Source of the DNA: Plasmodiophora brassicae
Taxonomy: Eukaryota; Endomyxa: Phytomyxea; Phytomyxea; Plasmodiophorida
Assembly: GCA_036867785.1 (NCBI GenBank)
Contig: CP145412.1
Span: 186,001-250,000 of the forward strand
Length of the DNA: 64,000 nt
Direction: 5' to 3'
Shown: positions 45,128 to 54,960 of the stretch, one piece after another
Numbering within the stretch: position 1 is the first letter of the stretch
Layout of the letters: each line of letters begins with the position of its first letter
Notes under the pieces: model-generated
The model's database searches: none
What the model was told of the DNA's origin: nothing
Seen by the model: the letters and a program-made list of their open reading frames with translations, nothing else
Program-made: the position numbers and the translations under genes

Positions 45128-46999
45128 AGGCGCTTTGGAACGACGTTTTCCGCCACGCTTTGGTGTTTGACCAGAGTAGGCGGCAACTGGTGGTCCACAG
45201 GTGTTCCCAGGCAGTGTCAATCACGACCGTTCTGAAACGGTGTATATTGCTTTTGTCCCGATTCTATGTAGGTGGCGCAATGACCAGATGTCATACCGTC
45301 CGGTTGGTGAGCTTGAACCACGCTGCCACCGGTTGCATGCTCGCAGTTCGAACTTCGCGGAGTCCGGACTCCGGAGCGTCACCTCACGACCGCGAACTGC
45401 GCCAGGACTACAGGTACAGGGCAACAGGCCCGCGTGGACTTCCGGACTCCGGTGTCCGTCATTTCATTCTGCAACTCGAATTCCCCGCTGTCCAACGTCA
45501 CTGTTCCAAGCAGTCGCTGACGTCGCGCAGCAATGGCCACCGGCAATCCTACCTGCTTCGCTTTATCGCCCCTGATCCTGCTCGTGCTGACCACCGGTCT
45601 CACCAATGCTTTCCAGCTCGTCTCCAAGAGTGACGAGCGCGTCCATGTTCCCAACCGAGCCGCCGCCGCGCATTCGGGAGTGATATCGCGTACGATGGAA
45701 GCTGGCCTTGATAATATATGCATTCCGCTCGATGTCGATATCGACGTGTTGCATCACGTTCGCGACTATATCATCACGTTCGGAGTGCAACAAGTATCTT
45801 TCCGTCAACGTTTGTCAACCCGAACGCCGACGATTACTGACTGTGCCGCAACAGGTCAACCCTGACGTTGAGGGCGCCGCATGGGTTATGAGTCGTTCCC
45901 AGACAAATGTATGGGACGAGGCCAAGTACCAGGTGGCCGTATGCGCAAGCATCCTTGAGATGAAGACGCTCCTGGCCTCCATCGTGGCGACGCTGTCCGG
46001 GGAGGACTTGGAAGTGATGCGCAAGGAATTCGACAGCGCCCAGCAACATCGCGAAGCCGCCTCGATGTCGGTAATGCAGGTCGCCCGTGGTGACGAAGGG
46101 AACGCAGAGATTGCCAAACAAGTCTTCCGTGTTGCATGCTTCGGAGGCAGTGTCAACCGCATCAACAACCAGGCCTGGGCTACCCGTCGCCAGAATCGCA
46201 TGGATTTCTGGGACATGTCGCCAGGTTCCCCATCCCCGTCGTCGGGGAACGTACTGCATCAGGCTGCTTACGAGGGCGAGGAAGCAGTTGTCGCCCTGCT
46301 CCTGGACTTGCCCGGGATCAACGTCAATGCCCGCGATTCGATGGGCAGGACTCCATTGCACTATGCGGCGCGGCACGGGCATGAGAATGTCGTCGAAATG
46401 CTGCTGAATGCTCCCGGGGTCGATGTAAGTGCTGCTGACAACAGTAATGAGAGTCCACTGGTCTGGGCCCAACAAGGCGGGCACAGCACGATCGTCGAGC
46501 TGTTGGAGGCCAAGCTCGCCCGCCCATAATCCAGCTGCTTTCCGTTCGATTCACGACGACGTCGTCCCGGTTTCATACACACGACCTTACATAGTTGCGT
46601 TTCCCATCTGACGTGATCTCCAGCGCCTCCGGCCGCGGGTCAGGTTCAAGGGGCCCGCCCAGCAACCTGGACGTTCGCAGATTCCACCTCGCACCGGTTG
46701 GACGATCATGCCATGGCCCCTTCGGATTTTGGCCCGGCGCCGGTCGCGTCCGATGCTGCTCGCGGAGCGCCGTCGTCAGCGGCGCCGCCTCCCCGGCGTG
46801 CTGATCCGCGCCTGCGTGCGCCCGCTGGCGATCATCGTCCCTGTGGTGCTCGTCGTCGGCATGATGCTCGCGTTACCGTCGCCGATCGCGACGCACGGGC
46901 GCGTCATCGCCGCCGACCTCCTGTACGAGTCGACGAAGGGGCGGCCGTGCGCTCGCCTGGATCGCATCGCGCCGACGCTGACGGTCGACGCCGACCCGC
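45128..46999. repeat. Left copy of a long inverted duplication (partner 59129-60782)
   Basis: From about 45128, through the secreted ankyrin gene and its flanks, the sequence matches the reverse complement of 60782-59129. The right copy skips about 225 bp (near 46707-46933) and ends in a 66-bp piece of the phosphoesterase coding region (46934-46999). The intact phosphoesterase on this side indicates that this is the original locus. Confidence 0.8.
45533..46529 (+). CDS. Secreted ankyrin-repeat protein, copy 1
   Basis: Two exons (45533-45793 and 45855-46529, 61-nt intron, phase 0) encode 311 residues. A signal peptide is clear (CFALSPLILLVLTTGLTNA). Residues about 30-190 form an unrecognised helical region (VWDEAKYQVAVCASILEMKT; VMRKEFDSAQQHREAASM). 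Two to three ankyrin repeats close the protein: GNVLHQAAYEGEEAVVALLL, then SMGRTPLHYAARHGHENVVE, then NESPLVWAQQGGHSTIVELL. Ankyrin repeats are normally intracellular binding modules; fusion to a secretion signal is known mainly from effectors and some protist surface proteins. An inverted, roughly 80 percent identical copy lies at 59385-60390. Confidence 0.75.
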
Positions 47000-48432
47000 G
47001 CGCCTGGTCGCCCCAGGCCAGGTCGTCCTGCGCGCCGATCGACGCGCCGATCGCCGACGTCGTCGACCTGTCGCAGACGCTGGCGCTGCCCAACCGGGTC
47101 GCGGCGAATGCCCCGGCGCGCCTTCGCGTCGACTTCGACAACGACCCCGGCGTCGTGCGCGTCGACGTCGAATGCGGCCCGACGTCGCCCTTCGCGAACG
47201 CGCAGACGATGCTGCGCCCGGGCGGCACCGTCGACCTCGCGTTTCACATCCCGCCCGGGACGTCGTCCGTGCTCGTGACCATCGCGGCGACGGCGCCCAT
47301 CGACACCGTCGTCTCCTCCATCCGACGCGCCCGCCTGGACGTCTTCGCCGCCGTGCCGCCGCTCGACGTCCGCCAGCGCTCGTCGCCGATGCTGTTCGAC
47401 CACGACGACGGCGCCGTCGGCGTCCAATGGGAATCCAACTGCAACCTCGTCGGCGCGTTCGTCGTCCTCGTCGGCACCGGCGATCGCATCCCGACCAGGA
47501 CGATCCAGGTCGGCCCTGGCACGTTCCTGCACCGCGCCAAGGTGCAGAGGGGCGGCGGCGGCGACCTGCGCTACAAGGTCGTCAACGGCGACGCGGTGCA
47601 ATCGGCGACGTTCGCGGTCGTTCGTCGACGGGGCGACGGGCACGCGCGCCTGGCGATCACGAGCGATTCGCAGTCGTCGGCGGCGCGTTTCCGGGACCAG
47701 CTGGCGCAGATCGCCGTGTCGCGCGCCGACCTCGTCGTGCACGTCGGCGATTTCGTGCAGGACCCGGCGCCGAAGGAGTACCGGACGTACTGGACGGCGC
47801 CGTTCGAGGCGAGCGGCCTGGGGCCGACCACGCCGATCCGCCTCGTCCGGGGCAACCACGACGGCGAGGCGCCGCTCTCGTACGCGTACAGCTATGGCCC
47901 GGGCAACAACGCCTGGGGCGCGTTCTCGGTCGCCTCCGCGCGCATGATCGTCCTCGACTCCAACGTACGCCCCGGGGACGACCTGTTCGAGCAACAAACC
48001 GCATGGCTGGCAGCGGAGGTCACGTCGGGCCCGACCCGATCGGCGACGTTCGTCGTCGCGTTCGTCCACGTGCCGCCGTTCATCGAGTTCTGGGACCCGG
48101 CGGTCTTCGAGGAGAACGAGGCGTGGTCGTTCGTGCGCGAGGTCTGGCTTCCGATGCTGACCGCGTCCGGGGTCGACCTGATCGTGTCGGGCCATTCGCA
48201 CATCTACCAACGCGGGACGTACAGGGGCGTGCACGTCGCCATTGTCGGGGGCGGCGGCGGCGACCTCGACAGGGTCCGCGCCAACCGCTGGCGCTCCGTC
48301 TATTCCGTCACCCGCATGGTGTTCCACTACATCGTGGTCGACGTGTCCCCCGACCGCCTGGACTGGACGTGCTATTCCACGGCCGGCGCCGTCGTCGACA
48401 CGCTGACCATCACGCCGCGCCCGCCCCGATGA
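46708..48432 (+). CDS. Type II membrane calcineurin-like metallophosphoesterase
   Basis: A single 574-codon exon. The N-terminus is Arg-rich, followed by one transmembrane segment (LAIIVPVVLVVGMMLAL, residues about 40-57), predicting a luminal or extracellular enzyme. Residues about 60-310 form an unassigned beta-rich region; purple-acid-phosphatase-like proteins have an N-terminal fibronectin-like domain here. The catalytic domain has, in order, AITSDSQ, VVHVGDFVQD (GD-x-x-x-D), IRLVRGNHDG (GNHD), VAFVHVPPF and VSGHSHIYQRG (GHSHxY). These are the metal-binding motifs of the calcineurin-like family. The first motif is D-S-Q instead of the usual D-x-H, so one metal ligand is unusual. Substrate unknown. 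A 66-bp piece of this gene is duplicated at 59129-59194. The stop is 20 bp from the convergent PARG-like stop. Confidence 0.82.
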   Translation: MPWPLRILARRRSRPMLLAERRRQRRRLPGVLIRACVRPLAIIVPVVLVVGMMLALPSPIATHGRVIAADLLYESTKGRPCARLDRIAPTLTVDADPRAWSPQARSSCAPIDAPIADVVDLSQTLALPNRVAANAPARLRVDFDNDPGVVRVDVECGPTSPFANAQTMLRPGGTVDLAFHIPPGTSSVLVTIAATAPIDTVVSSIRRARLDVFAAVPPLDVRQRSSPMLFDHDDGAVGVQWESNCNLVGAFVVLVGTGDRIPTRTIQVGPGTFLHRAKVQRGGGGDLRYKVVNGDAVQSATFAVVRRRGDGHARLAITSDSQSSAARFRDQLAQIAVSRADLVVHVGDFVQDPAPKEYRTYWTAPFEASGLGPTTPIRLVRGNHDGEAPLSYAYSYGPGNNAWGAFSVASARMIVLDSNVRPGDDLFEQQTAWLAAEVTSGPTRSATFVVAFVHVPPFIEFWDPAVFEENEAWSFVREVWLPMLTASGVDLIVSGHSHIYQRGTYRGVHVAIVGGGGGDLDRVRANRWRSVYSVTRMVFHYIVVDVSPDRLDWTCYSTAGAVVDTLTITPRPPR

Positions 48433-48452
48433 GCATCGACTGACACAACGGC

Positions 48453-50383
48453 TCAGCGTATGTATTGACGATGCAGGGCCGGCCGGCCGGTCTCGAAATG
48501 GAGGAAACGGTCGAGCTCCGCCCACAGGTTGCCCTGGCTGAGGTGGTACACCGAAATGAACCGCGCCAGGTCGCCCACCATGACATCGTTCTGCTCGAGC
48601 AGGTCCCTAACCGCCTCGAAATGCGACGCCTGTCGTCGCCCTCCGCGTAGACCTCCAGCCGTCGTCCTCTGACCCTGCGATGGCGTCAGCGATTCGCGCC
48701 TAACGAATCACCAAACGCGCACGTACGCGGCTGCGATCAACATGACGAGCAGGTTGCGTTCAATAATGCTTTGCGGTGCACCTTCGTCGATCCACGCCCT
48801 GGCCGCGATCACGTCCCCTGGGCCAGCGATGCTCATCACGGGTAGCGTCTCGTTGACGGCGCTCAGCAGGATCTCCCGGTGGAACACGTTCACGAAGTTC
48901 CTCTCCCGGGGGCACAGGACGAACCCGACGTTCTTCGTGTCGACCTCACGCACGACATCGGCGATGCGAACGAATTGCCCGGCGCCGTGCAGCCTGACGA
49001 AGCGATGGACGCCGTCGACGCCGACCGCTTCGAAGCGCTGCAACGGGTCGCAGAGCGCCGACGTGATCAACAGCTCCGGGTATTCGATGAACCGCAGGTC
49101 GGCGGGCGCCGACGATAACGTCAGAGCCGGGGCGATAACGACGGACGACGCGACGCGCTCGACGTGGATGCTGACAGGGCTGCCCAGGAGCGTGCTGGCG
49201 CTCGCGCCGGGGACCGATAACCGGACCCTGGCTGTTGACGCGCGAAGCTCCTCGTGCCCGATCCGGCTTGACAGCGCCTTCCGCCAGACCGTCAGCGTCT
49301 CGTTTGCCGGTGGCGGATGCGCCAGGACCCTCGACAGGTAACTGGAGACGGTCAGCCCGATGTGCATTGCGACCGACGCATTGCAACGTCTTACTGCAGG
49401 ATCGATTCGATCTTGGCGCGGACGGGTCCCTGCTGGTGGAGCACTGTTAAATTCTCGCTCCCGAATAGGAACGCGAACGAGAACGGGCGCAGGGTCGGCT
49501 CGGGCGACGTCGAGAACGTGCACAGGAAGCAGTTGGCAATCAGAGCGGCGGCGCGAACGCGGGTCACCTCGATAGACGACGTTGTCGACGCGCGTAGGAT
49601 GTGGTCGACCTGCGGCGCGCTCATTGCCAGCCTGGCAATGGATGGCAGAAGGTCGGCGTAGAACGTTGCCCGGGTCGCCGCGTCCATCTGGGCGATGCAG
49701 AACGCCAACAGCGGGAACCTGCTCGTCGGCAGTGTACCCGGCTGGCGCGTCATACGTGCCAGCGCCCGTTCCAATGCCGACCACGACGTCGCCGACCCGC
49801 TGGCGAGCTCGGCCAGCACGCTCCAGCTGTCTGGCGACACGTTATACGGTCTGCTGCTGGGCGCCGGGTTCAGTTGCAATGGGGGTACGCCTGACATGCC
49901 GTTCTGTTCAGGAATCCGCTGTCGCGACTCGGGGACTGGTGCTCGTGGTGCAGGCGACGATGCGTGCTGTGTCACTTCCGTCTTCGTTGCCGGTGACGGC
50001 GGTGATCCACGTTTCGCTGGTGGTTCTGGGAGATGCTGCCGTGCGTACAGGACGAGCTTGCCGTCGTGAAGCTGAGGCGGGATCATCGCGAGGGCCAGCG
50101 CGAGCTGATGCGAATCGGCGACTCGTAGCGGTCGTCGCCCCGCGTCGAAGAAGTGGAAATCGATAGGCGATCCGGGCGCCTGTTTCTGACGTGCGGGGTT
50201 GTCGGGATGGTATCGAACCACATCGACAAGGGTCTCGAAGTCGTGCGAATCCCGAAGTTTGATCGACGCCACCCTCGCCGTGTCCACGTCCAGGACAACG
50301 GTCACGATCGGCATCGTCTGGTATGACTGGCTGTCGTGACCCCAGACGTGGTCGGTCGCCGTACGTACGTGCAATGGAATCAT
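48453..50383 (-). CDS. PARG: PARG-like protein lacking the catalytic signature
   Basis: Three exons (50383-49395, 49341-48723, 48629-48453), with matching phases. PARG hallmarks are collinear: TFYADLLPSIARLAMSAPQV and ALIANCFLCTF (family LLANAFFCTF), FSFAFLF, KIESILHYLSRV (family K-C-I-L-H-Y-F-R-R-V), LRFIEYPELLI (family IRFLICPELI), FEAVGVDGVHRF (family NECLIITGTEQYS). A last exon follows the closing helices (FEAVRDLLEQNDVMVGDLAR). Poly(ADP-ribose) glycohydrolase removes PAR chains using the GGG-x(6-8)-QEE loop. Here the aligned loop reads VIAPALTLSSAPADLRF, with no GGG and no glutamate pair, so hydrolysis is unlikely. Residues about 23-110 resemble a PB1 or ubiquitin-like fold (weak). It diverges from the lectin gene, with 106 bp between the two ATGs. 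Confidence 0.78.
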
Positions 50384-50489
50384 GAGGCCGGTCTGATTCG
50401 CTGTCCGGGTTCACAATCGGAAGATTTCTGCCCGGCACTTGGAATCCGGTGCGCGAGAATATCTCCAGAAGCCGAAGATCGTCGTGGCG

Positions 50490-51407
50490 ATGATGGCGTC
50501 GCTCGTGGCGGCGATCGTCGCTGCTCTCTGCGTTCATCGAGTGCGGTCCGATACGCAGGGTGGCCTGTTCCCGTTGGGTTCGACCGCTGCGATCCAATGC
50601 GGGCCAAAGTCTGTCATAGCAGATATTGCGGTCTGCACGTTCGGGCTCCCGCTCGGTTCATTCCCAGATCTTGTCGCCAATCCAGCCTGCAACACGTCCG
50701 AGGGCCTGCAGGCGGTGCGATCAGCGTGCCTGTCCAAGTCATCGTGTTCGCTCACAGTCGCTGAGGAGACGTTCGCGCCAGCGTCGTTCTCCTGCGAGAA
50801 CCCTGCCGGACGCCCCATGAGCCTGGCCTTGGTCGTCACGTGTCTCCCCATGCGACCAGTCCGGCGCCGCCCGTTGCCGATTCGCTCGCGAACCCTAATC
50901 TACAACAGCGATCACGTTGCGTTGTCGGCTGTTAGCAACGGCGATCTAACTTACCGTCGTGAGTCCAACTCACGACAAGGGGACCCTGTTCGCGCTGCTC
51001 TGATGGCGGCGGCCGTTGTAGCAGCCGTCGCAGTCGTCGTCTGGCTGGTCCACATAGCCGTCGGGCACGTCACTCGTTTGAAAAACGACGCACGGCTCAG
51101 GCAAACGTCATCGTCGACGGCCTCAGGCGTGGACTCCACCAGCGATGCAACAAGCCCGCGAATCTCGGTAACGGACAGCTCGAGCCCCAAGGATTCGCTG
51201 CCGACTGGAACGCGCACGTCGACCATCTCAGGCCTGGATTCCGCCAGCAGTGCGTCGAGCCCGCGCATCTCAGTCACGGACAGCGTCCACGCGAAGGATT
51301 CGCTGTCCATTGGAACGCGCATGTTCGCCGACGACGTCGACTGGACGCACAATCGTCAGCGCACGATGAGCGTCGAGTTCGCTGCGCGGCCCGGCAGCCT
51401 CAGTTGA
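50490..51407 (+). CDS. SUEL-type lectin receptor, single-pass
   Basis: A one-exon gene of 305 codons from the ATG at 50490 (another ATG follows immediately). A signal peptide (ASLVAAIVAALCVHRVRS) is followed by a galactose/rhamnose-binding SUEL-type lectin domain. Cysteines occur as AIQCG, AVCTFG, PACNTS, SACLSKSSC, FSCEN and VVTC, with the family C-x-G-K/S-x-x-C knot (CLSKSSCSLTVAEETF). A transmembrane helix (ALMAAAVVAAVAVVVWLVHI) then leads to a Ser/Thr-rich cytoplasmic tail. The tail contains two copies of a ~34-residue unit: SPRISVTDSSSPKDSLPTGT and SPRISVTDSVHAKDSLSIGT. The repeated serines look like kinase or adaptor sites. It probably recognises surface glycans. Family call good; ligand unknown. 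Confidence 0.72.
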   Translation: MMASLVAAIVAALCVHRVRSDTQGGLFPLGSTAAIQCGPKSVIADIAVCTFGLPLGSFPDLVANPACNTSEGLQAVRSACLSKSSCSLTVAEETFAPASFSCENPAGRPMSLALVVTCLPMRPVRRRPLPIRSRTLIYNSDHVALSAVSNGDLTYRRESNSRQGDPVRAALMAAAVVAAVAVVVWLVHIAVGHVTRLKNDARLRQTSSSTASGVDSTSDATSPRISVTDSSSPKDSLPTGTRTSTISGLDSASSASSPRISVTDSVHAKDSLSIGTRMFADDVDWTHNRQRTMSVEFAARPGSLS

Positions 51408-51593
51408 ATACTATTTATGTACACACGCGCACCGGGCTGCAGTTGCAGTCGGCCGCGGGTGCAGCTCCCCAGTGACAGAGTCTCGCACTGTTGTCGTGCC
51501 CCAAGTCTCGCAGTGTTGCTGCAGGTCCACCGTCGTGTCGCGCTGTCCAGCGGCTCGCTGGTGGTGGTCGGTGGTAATTTTGATTGGCGGCGG

Positions 51594-54355
51594 ATGACGA
51601 CGGTTCCGTCGTCGGACTGGTCGGGGACGGCATCGGACTATCAGCGGGCCTGGGCGCTGAGCGCCGTGGTGAAGGCGCGGTCGTTGCCTGCCGATGATGG
51701 CGACGTGGCGGATCGTGTCCACTGGGTGTCGGGCCATGTCCTGTGGTACCGGATGCGATACGACGACCGCCACGTCGTCGTTGTTGACGCGTCCGCGGGC
51801 AAGGTGACGCTGTCGCATGACGCCGACCGGTGGCGCGAACTAGTCGGCGGCGCTGTTGACGAGGTGGTCGTCTCGCCGCCGGACGCCGTGCTGGCTCGTG
51901 CGGGACGCAGGTGGATGCGCTACGACGTCGCGTCGAATCGCCTCACCTCCTGCTGCTCTCCATCCAGGTCGCCCACGGCTGCGAACGCGATCGTCTCCGT
52001 TGATGGCGGCACCGACACCAGCATCACGTTCGTCAACAAGTCTGGGACTGAGGTTTCCATGTGCGATCATCCCTTTCCATTCTCGTCATTGCCTTCACGC
52101 CTGCTGACGTCCCCGTTGCTGTCCAGTTACTGGGTGGACACGCGCGGCTCGTCCCGACACTACGCCGATGTCGCGGCCGGCGCCGACCATTACCAGCACA
52201 CATACAGCGGGCACGCTTGGCGCGTCGAGGAGAAGCGCGCCCGGCGAACGATCGGCCAGTGCGTCGCGACCGTGTGCGACAGCCTGGTCGAGGTCGGGGA
52301 CGGGCAGTTGACATTGACCGAGAAGAAGACGAAGCGCCGGTCGGTGAAGAAGTTGGGACGGGCCGCGGGCGGCTGTGCCATTGTCGACGCAACCGAATCT
52401 CCCGACGGCCGCTTTACGGCGGCGATCAAGGAGACCGCGGCCAAAGGCGGCCGGACGCTACAACTGCGAGAAAGCGCCCCTGGCACAGGGTTCAGGCACC
52501 CCGAGCTGACCAAGTCCTACGAGTACGCCAAGGTACGGGTGTTCGTGCTCTGGGCGGCTACCAGCAACTCATTGCCCGTCAGCCGGGCGACGATCGCAGC
52601 CTTCGACACCCTTGCATGTTACGTGGCCGTAGACGAAAGCCCGTTCCGCTTGAGGGCGGCCTGCCATGGTTCGCGGCCTGGAGCGTTGAGTTCCTGCGAT
52701 GGCACAAGTCGTCGAAGTACGCCATGTTCCTATTCAACGAACGCGGCCATCAAATGCTCTCCGTGTTCGCCGTCGACACCGCTGGCCGCGTCCGGACTGT
52801 CGTCGAGGAGCGTAGCCCGACGTTCATCGACTATTCCGGCAAGCAGATCATCCACTTCCTCGCCGACGAGCTGCTCTGGTCGTCGGAGCGCGACGGGTAC
52901 AACCACCTGTATCTGTACGACCTTGCATCGGGTCAGCTGATACGCAAGATCACGACCGGGCAATGGGTCGTTCGTGGCGTCGAACATGTCGACGAGGGCG
53001 GCCGCACTGCCCTGTTGACGGTTTCCGGGATCGATCCGGATCAGGACCCATAGTGAGCTGCTGTCGCCATTGTCTCTCCAGACACGAACCTGAACCTGTG
53101 CTGCGCGTTCAGTTGCGTCCATTATGTTCGCGTCGACGTCGACGGCCGTGAGCCTCTTCTACGTTTGACCCGGGGCGATGGAACCCATCGCGTACGATTC
53201 GGACCTGAGCGTCGGTACTACGTCGACGAGTGGTCTCGGGTCGACCTCGAACCCGTTGTCGAAGTGCGGCGATCGTCCGATGGTGAGCTCATGGCCGTCT
53301 TGGAATCTGGCCAGCCATCTATCGGTCGGTTGGCTGAGATCGGCTGGACCCCACCGGAACGTTTCGCTGCGCCCGGTCGTGACGGCCAGACGCTGATGTA
53401 CGGGATCGTTGTTCGCCCTACGTTCCACGATGGGTCTCGGCGGCTGCCTGTCATTGAGCATATCTACGCGGGGCCGCATTCGTCGTTCGTGCCGAAAGCG
53501 TGGTCAGTATCTGGTAAGCCCATGCGCGCCTGCTGGCTCCCGTCGTCTCTGACCGACACCCGCAGAGTGCGACACGATGCGCGAGCTCGCCGAACTCGGT
53601 TTCATTGTCGTTCAAGTTGATGGCATGGGCACGTCTAACCGCTCGAAAGCGTTCCACGACACATGCTGGCGCAATGTTGCCGACGCAGGCCTTCCCGATC
53701 GCATCTGCTGTACGTTGCCGATCAGTTCTCGATTGGCGGGCGCCTCTGACGTCGCTCCCCCTCAGGGATGAAAGCCCTAGCGCAGCGATATCCCTCCCAA
53801 GTCGACCTGGATCGTGTTGGCATTTACGGTGGTTCTGCCGGTGGTCAGAGCGCCATGGGCGCCCTGTTGTTCCATCCCGAGTTCTACAAGGCCGCGGCGG
53901 CCGATTGCGGTACGAACGCACGCGCGCGCGCCCACGTGGGACAACGCCCTTGGGCGCTGACCTTGCCGTCAGGGTGTCATGACAACCGCAGTGACAAACA
54001 GTGGTGGAACGAGGCGTGGATGGGGTTCCCCATCGGGCCGCACTACGAGGCCCAGTCGAATGCGACGAATGCGTCCCGCCTACAGGGTCGCCTGCTGCTG
54101 ACTGTCGGCGAGCTGGACACGAACGTCGATCCGGCATCGACGATGCAGGTCGTGAAGGCGCTGATCGCGAACGACAAAGACTTCGAGCTGGTCGTGTTCC
54201 CAAGCAAGGGCCACGGTGCTGGAGAATCGTCGTACGGCCGGCGCCGACGCATGGACTTCTTTGTTCGCAGCCTGATTGGTGTCGAACCGCGAGCGCATAG
54301 GTTGGTTCAATGGCGTTGGCGTGTTCCTCGAGAGAATGGTAGTACCCCCTGCTGA
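51594..54355 (+). CDS. Dipeptidyl-peptidase-IV-like S9B serine peptidase
   Basis: Seven exons are inferred. An N-terminal beta-propeller is interrupted by a VHL-beta-like insert ([11 protein letters not shown], then [18 protein letters not shown], then [12 protein letters not shown]), as in many bacterial S9B enzymes. Propeller hallmarks include [30 protein letters not shown] and [13 protein letters not shown]. The hydrolase domain has [20 protein letters not shown], the nucleophile [20 protein letters not shown], the acid [16 protein letters not shown] and the histidine [10 protein letters not shown], so the triad is complete. The enzyme should remove N-terminal X-Pro or X-Ala dipeptides or related short units. 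The chosen ATG gives no signal peptide; the frame stays open upstream to 51417 (another ATG), so a longer N-terminus is possible. Intron junctions restore the expected family text each time (for example [16 protein letters not shown]). Confidence 0.88.
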
Positions 54356-54960
54356 ACGCACTGTTGTTAGGGTCGTCACAACCACAACCGAGTAGCCCTG
54401 TTTATGATCAAACGGCGGCTCAGCGCCTTTCCGGCAAGGGCTGGAGCTCGATTTCAGCGAAGGTCGGCGCCGGCGTATGGACCTCAACGACAACAGGTTC
54501 GAATGCACATGCCCGGCGTGGGCTCGTAGTCTTGAACACGACCGCGCGTGATATCGCCAGGCCGAATACGACCCGGCGGTTCTCAGGTATGGACTCGAGG
54601 ATCGGGCGGTACCGCCGCGTGCCTTTACGTGACGCGGTCGCCTTCGTCGGCACCGGCGGCCTGGCTTTCCGCGGTCTGAGTAGGTTCCACATAGGGAACC
54701 GCCGCAAGTACGCCAGGCTCATAAACGCGATCTGCCAACTGACGCTGTGTGAGGCAGGACCGAACCTGACTCCTCAGATTCCCTTCAGGCCCGCTGATTC
54801 ACGGCCAGCCACTGTGGGTGACTCATTGCGGTCGGTCGGGTCCTCACTGTCAGGTTAGTGCTCACACCGTCCGACCGTCAATCGCGCCCCTGTTACTGTT
54901 CGACACACACAACCGCTGTCGTTTACGAGCGCGTCTGACGATAATTCGTGCCCTGGGCGT
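54356..54960. other. Gap; possible small minus-strand gene
   Basis: A minus-strand frame at 54420-54722 (with MWNLLRPRKARPPVPTKA internally) encodes a basic 90-100-residue peptide ending AEIELQPLPERR. It has no family match I recognise, and a plus-strand frame of similar length overlaps it. Either may be chance. Nothing else is visible. Confidence 0.25.

Noticed and set aside
46698-48525. Two further very long open frames overlapping the phosphoesterase (581 codons plus, 550 codons minus)
   Set aside because: They lack motifs and are Arg/Pro-rich, as expected for off-frame readings of GC-rich coding sequence; the 46708 frame carries all the enzyme motifs.
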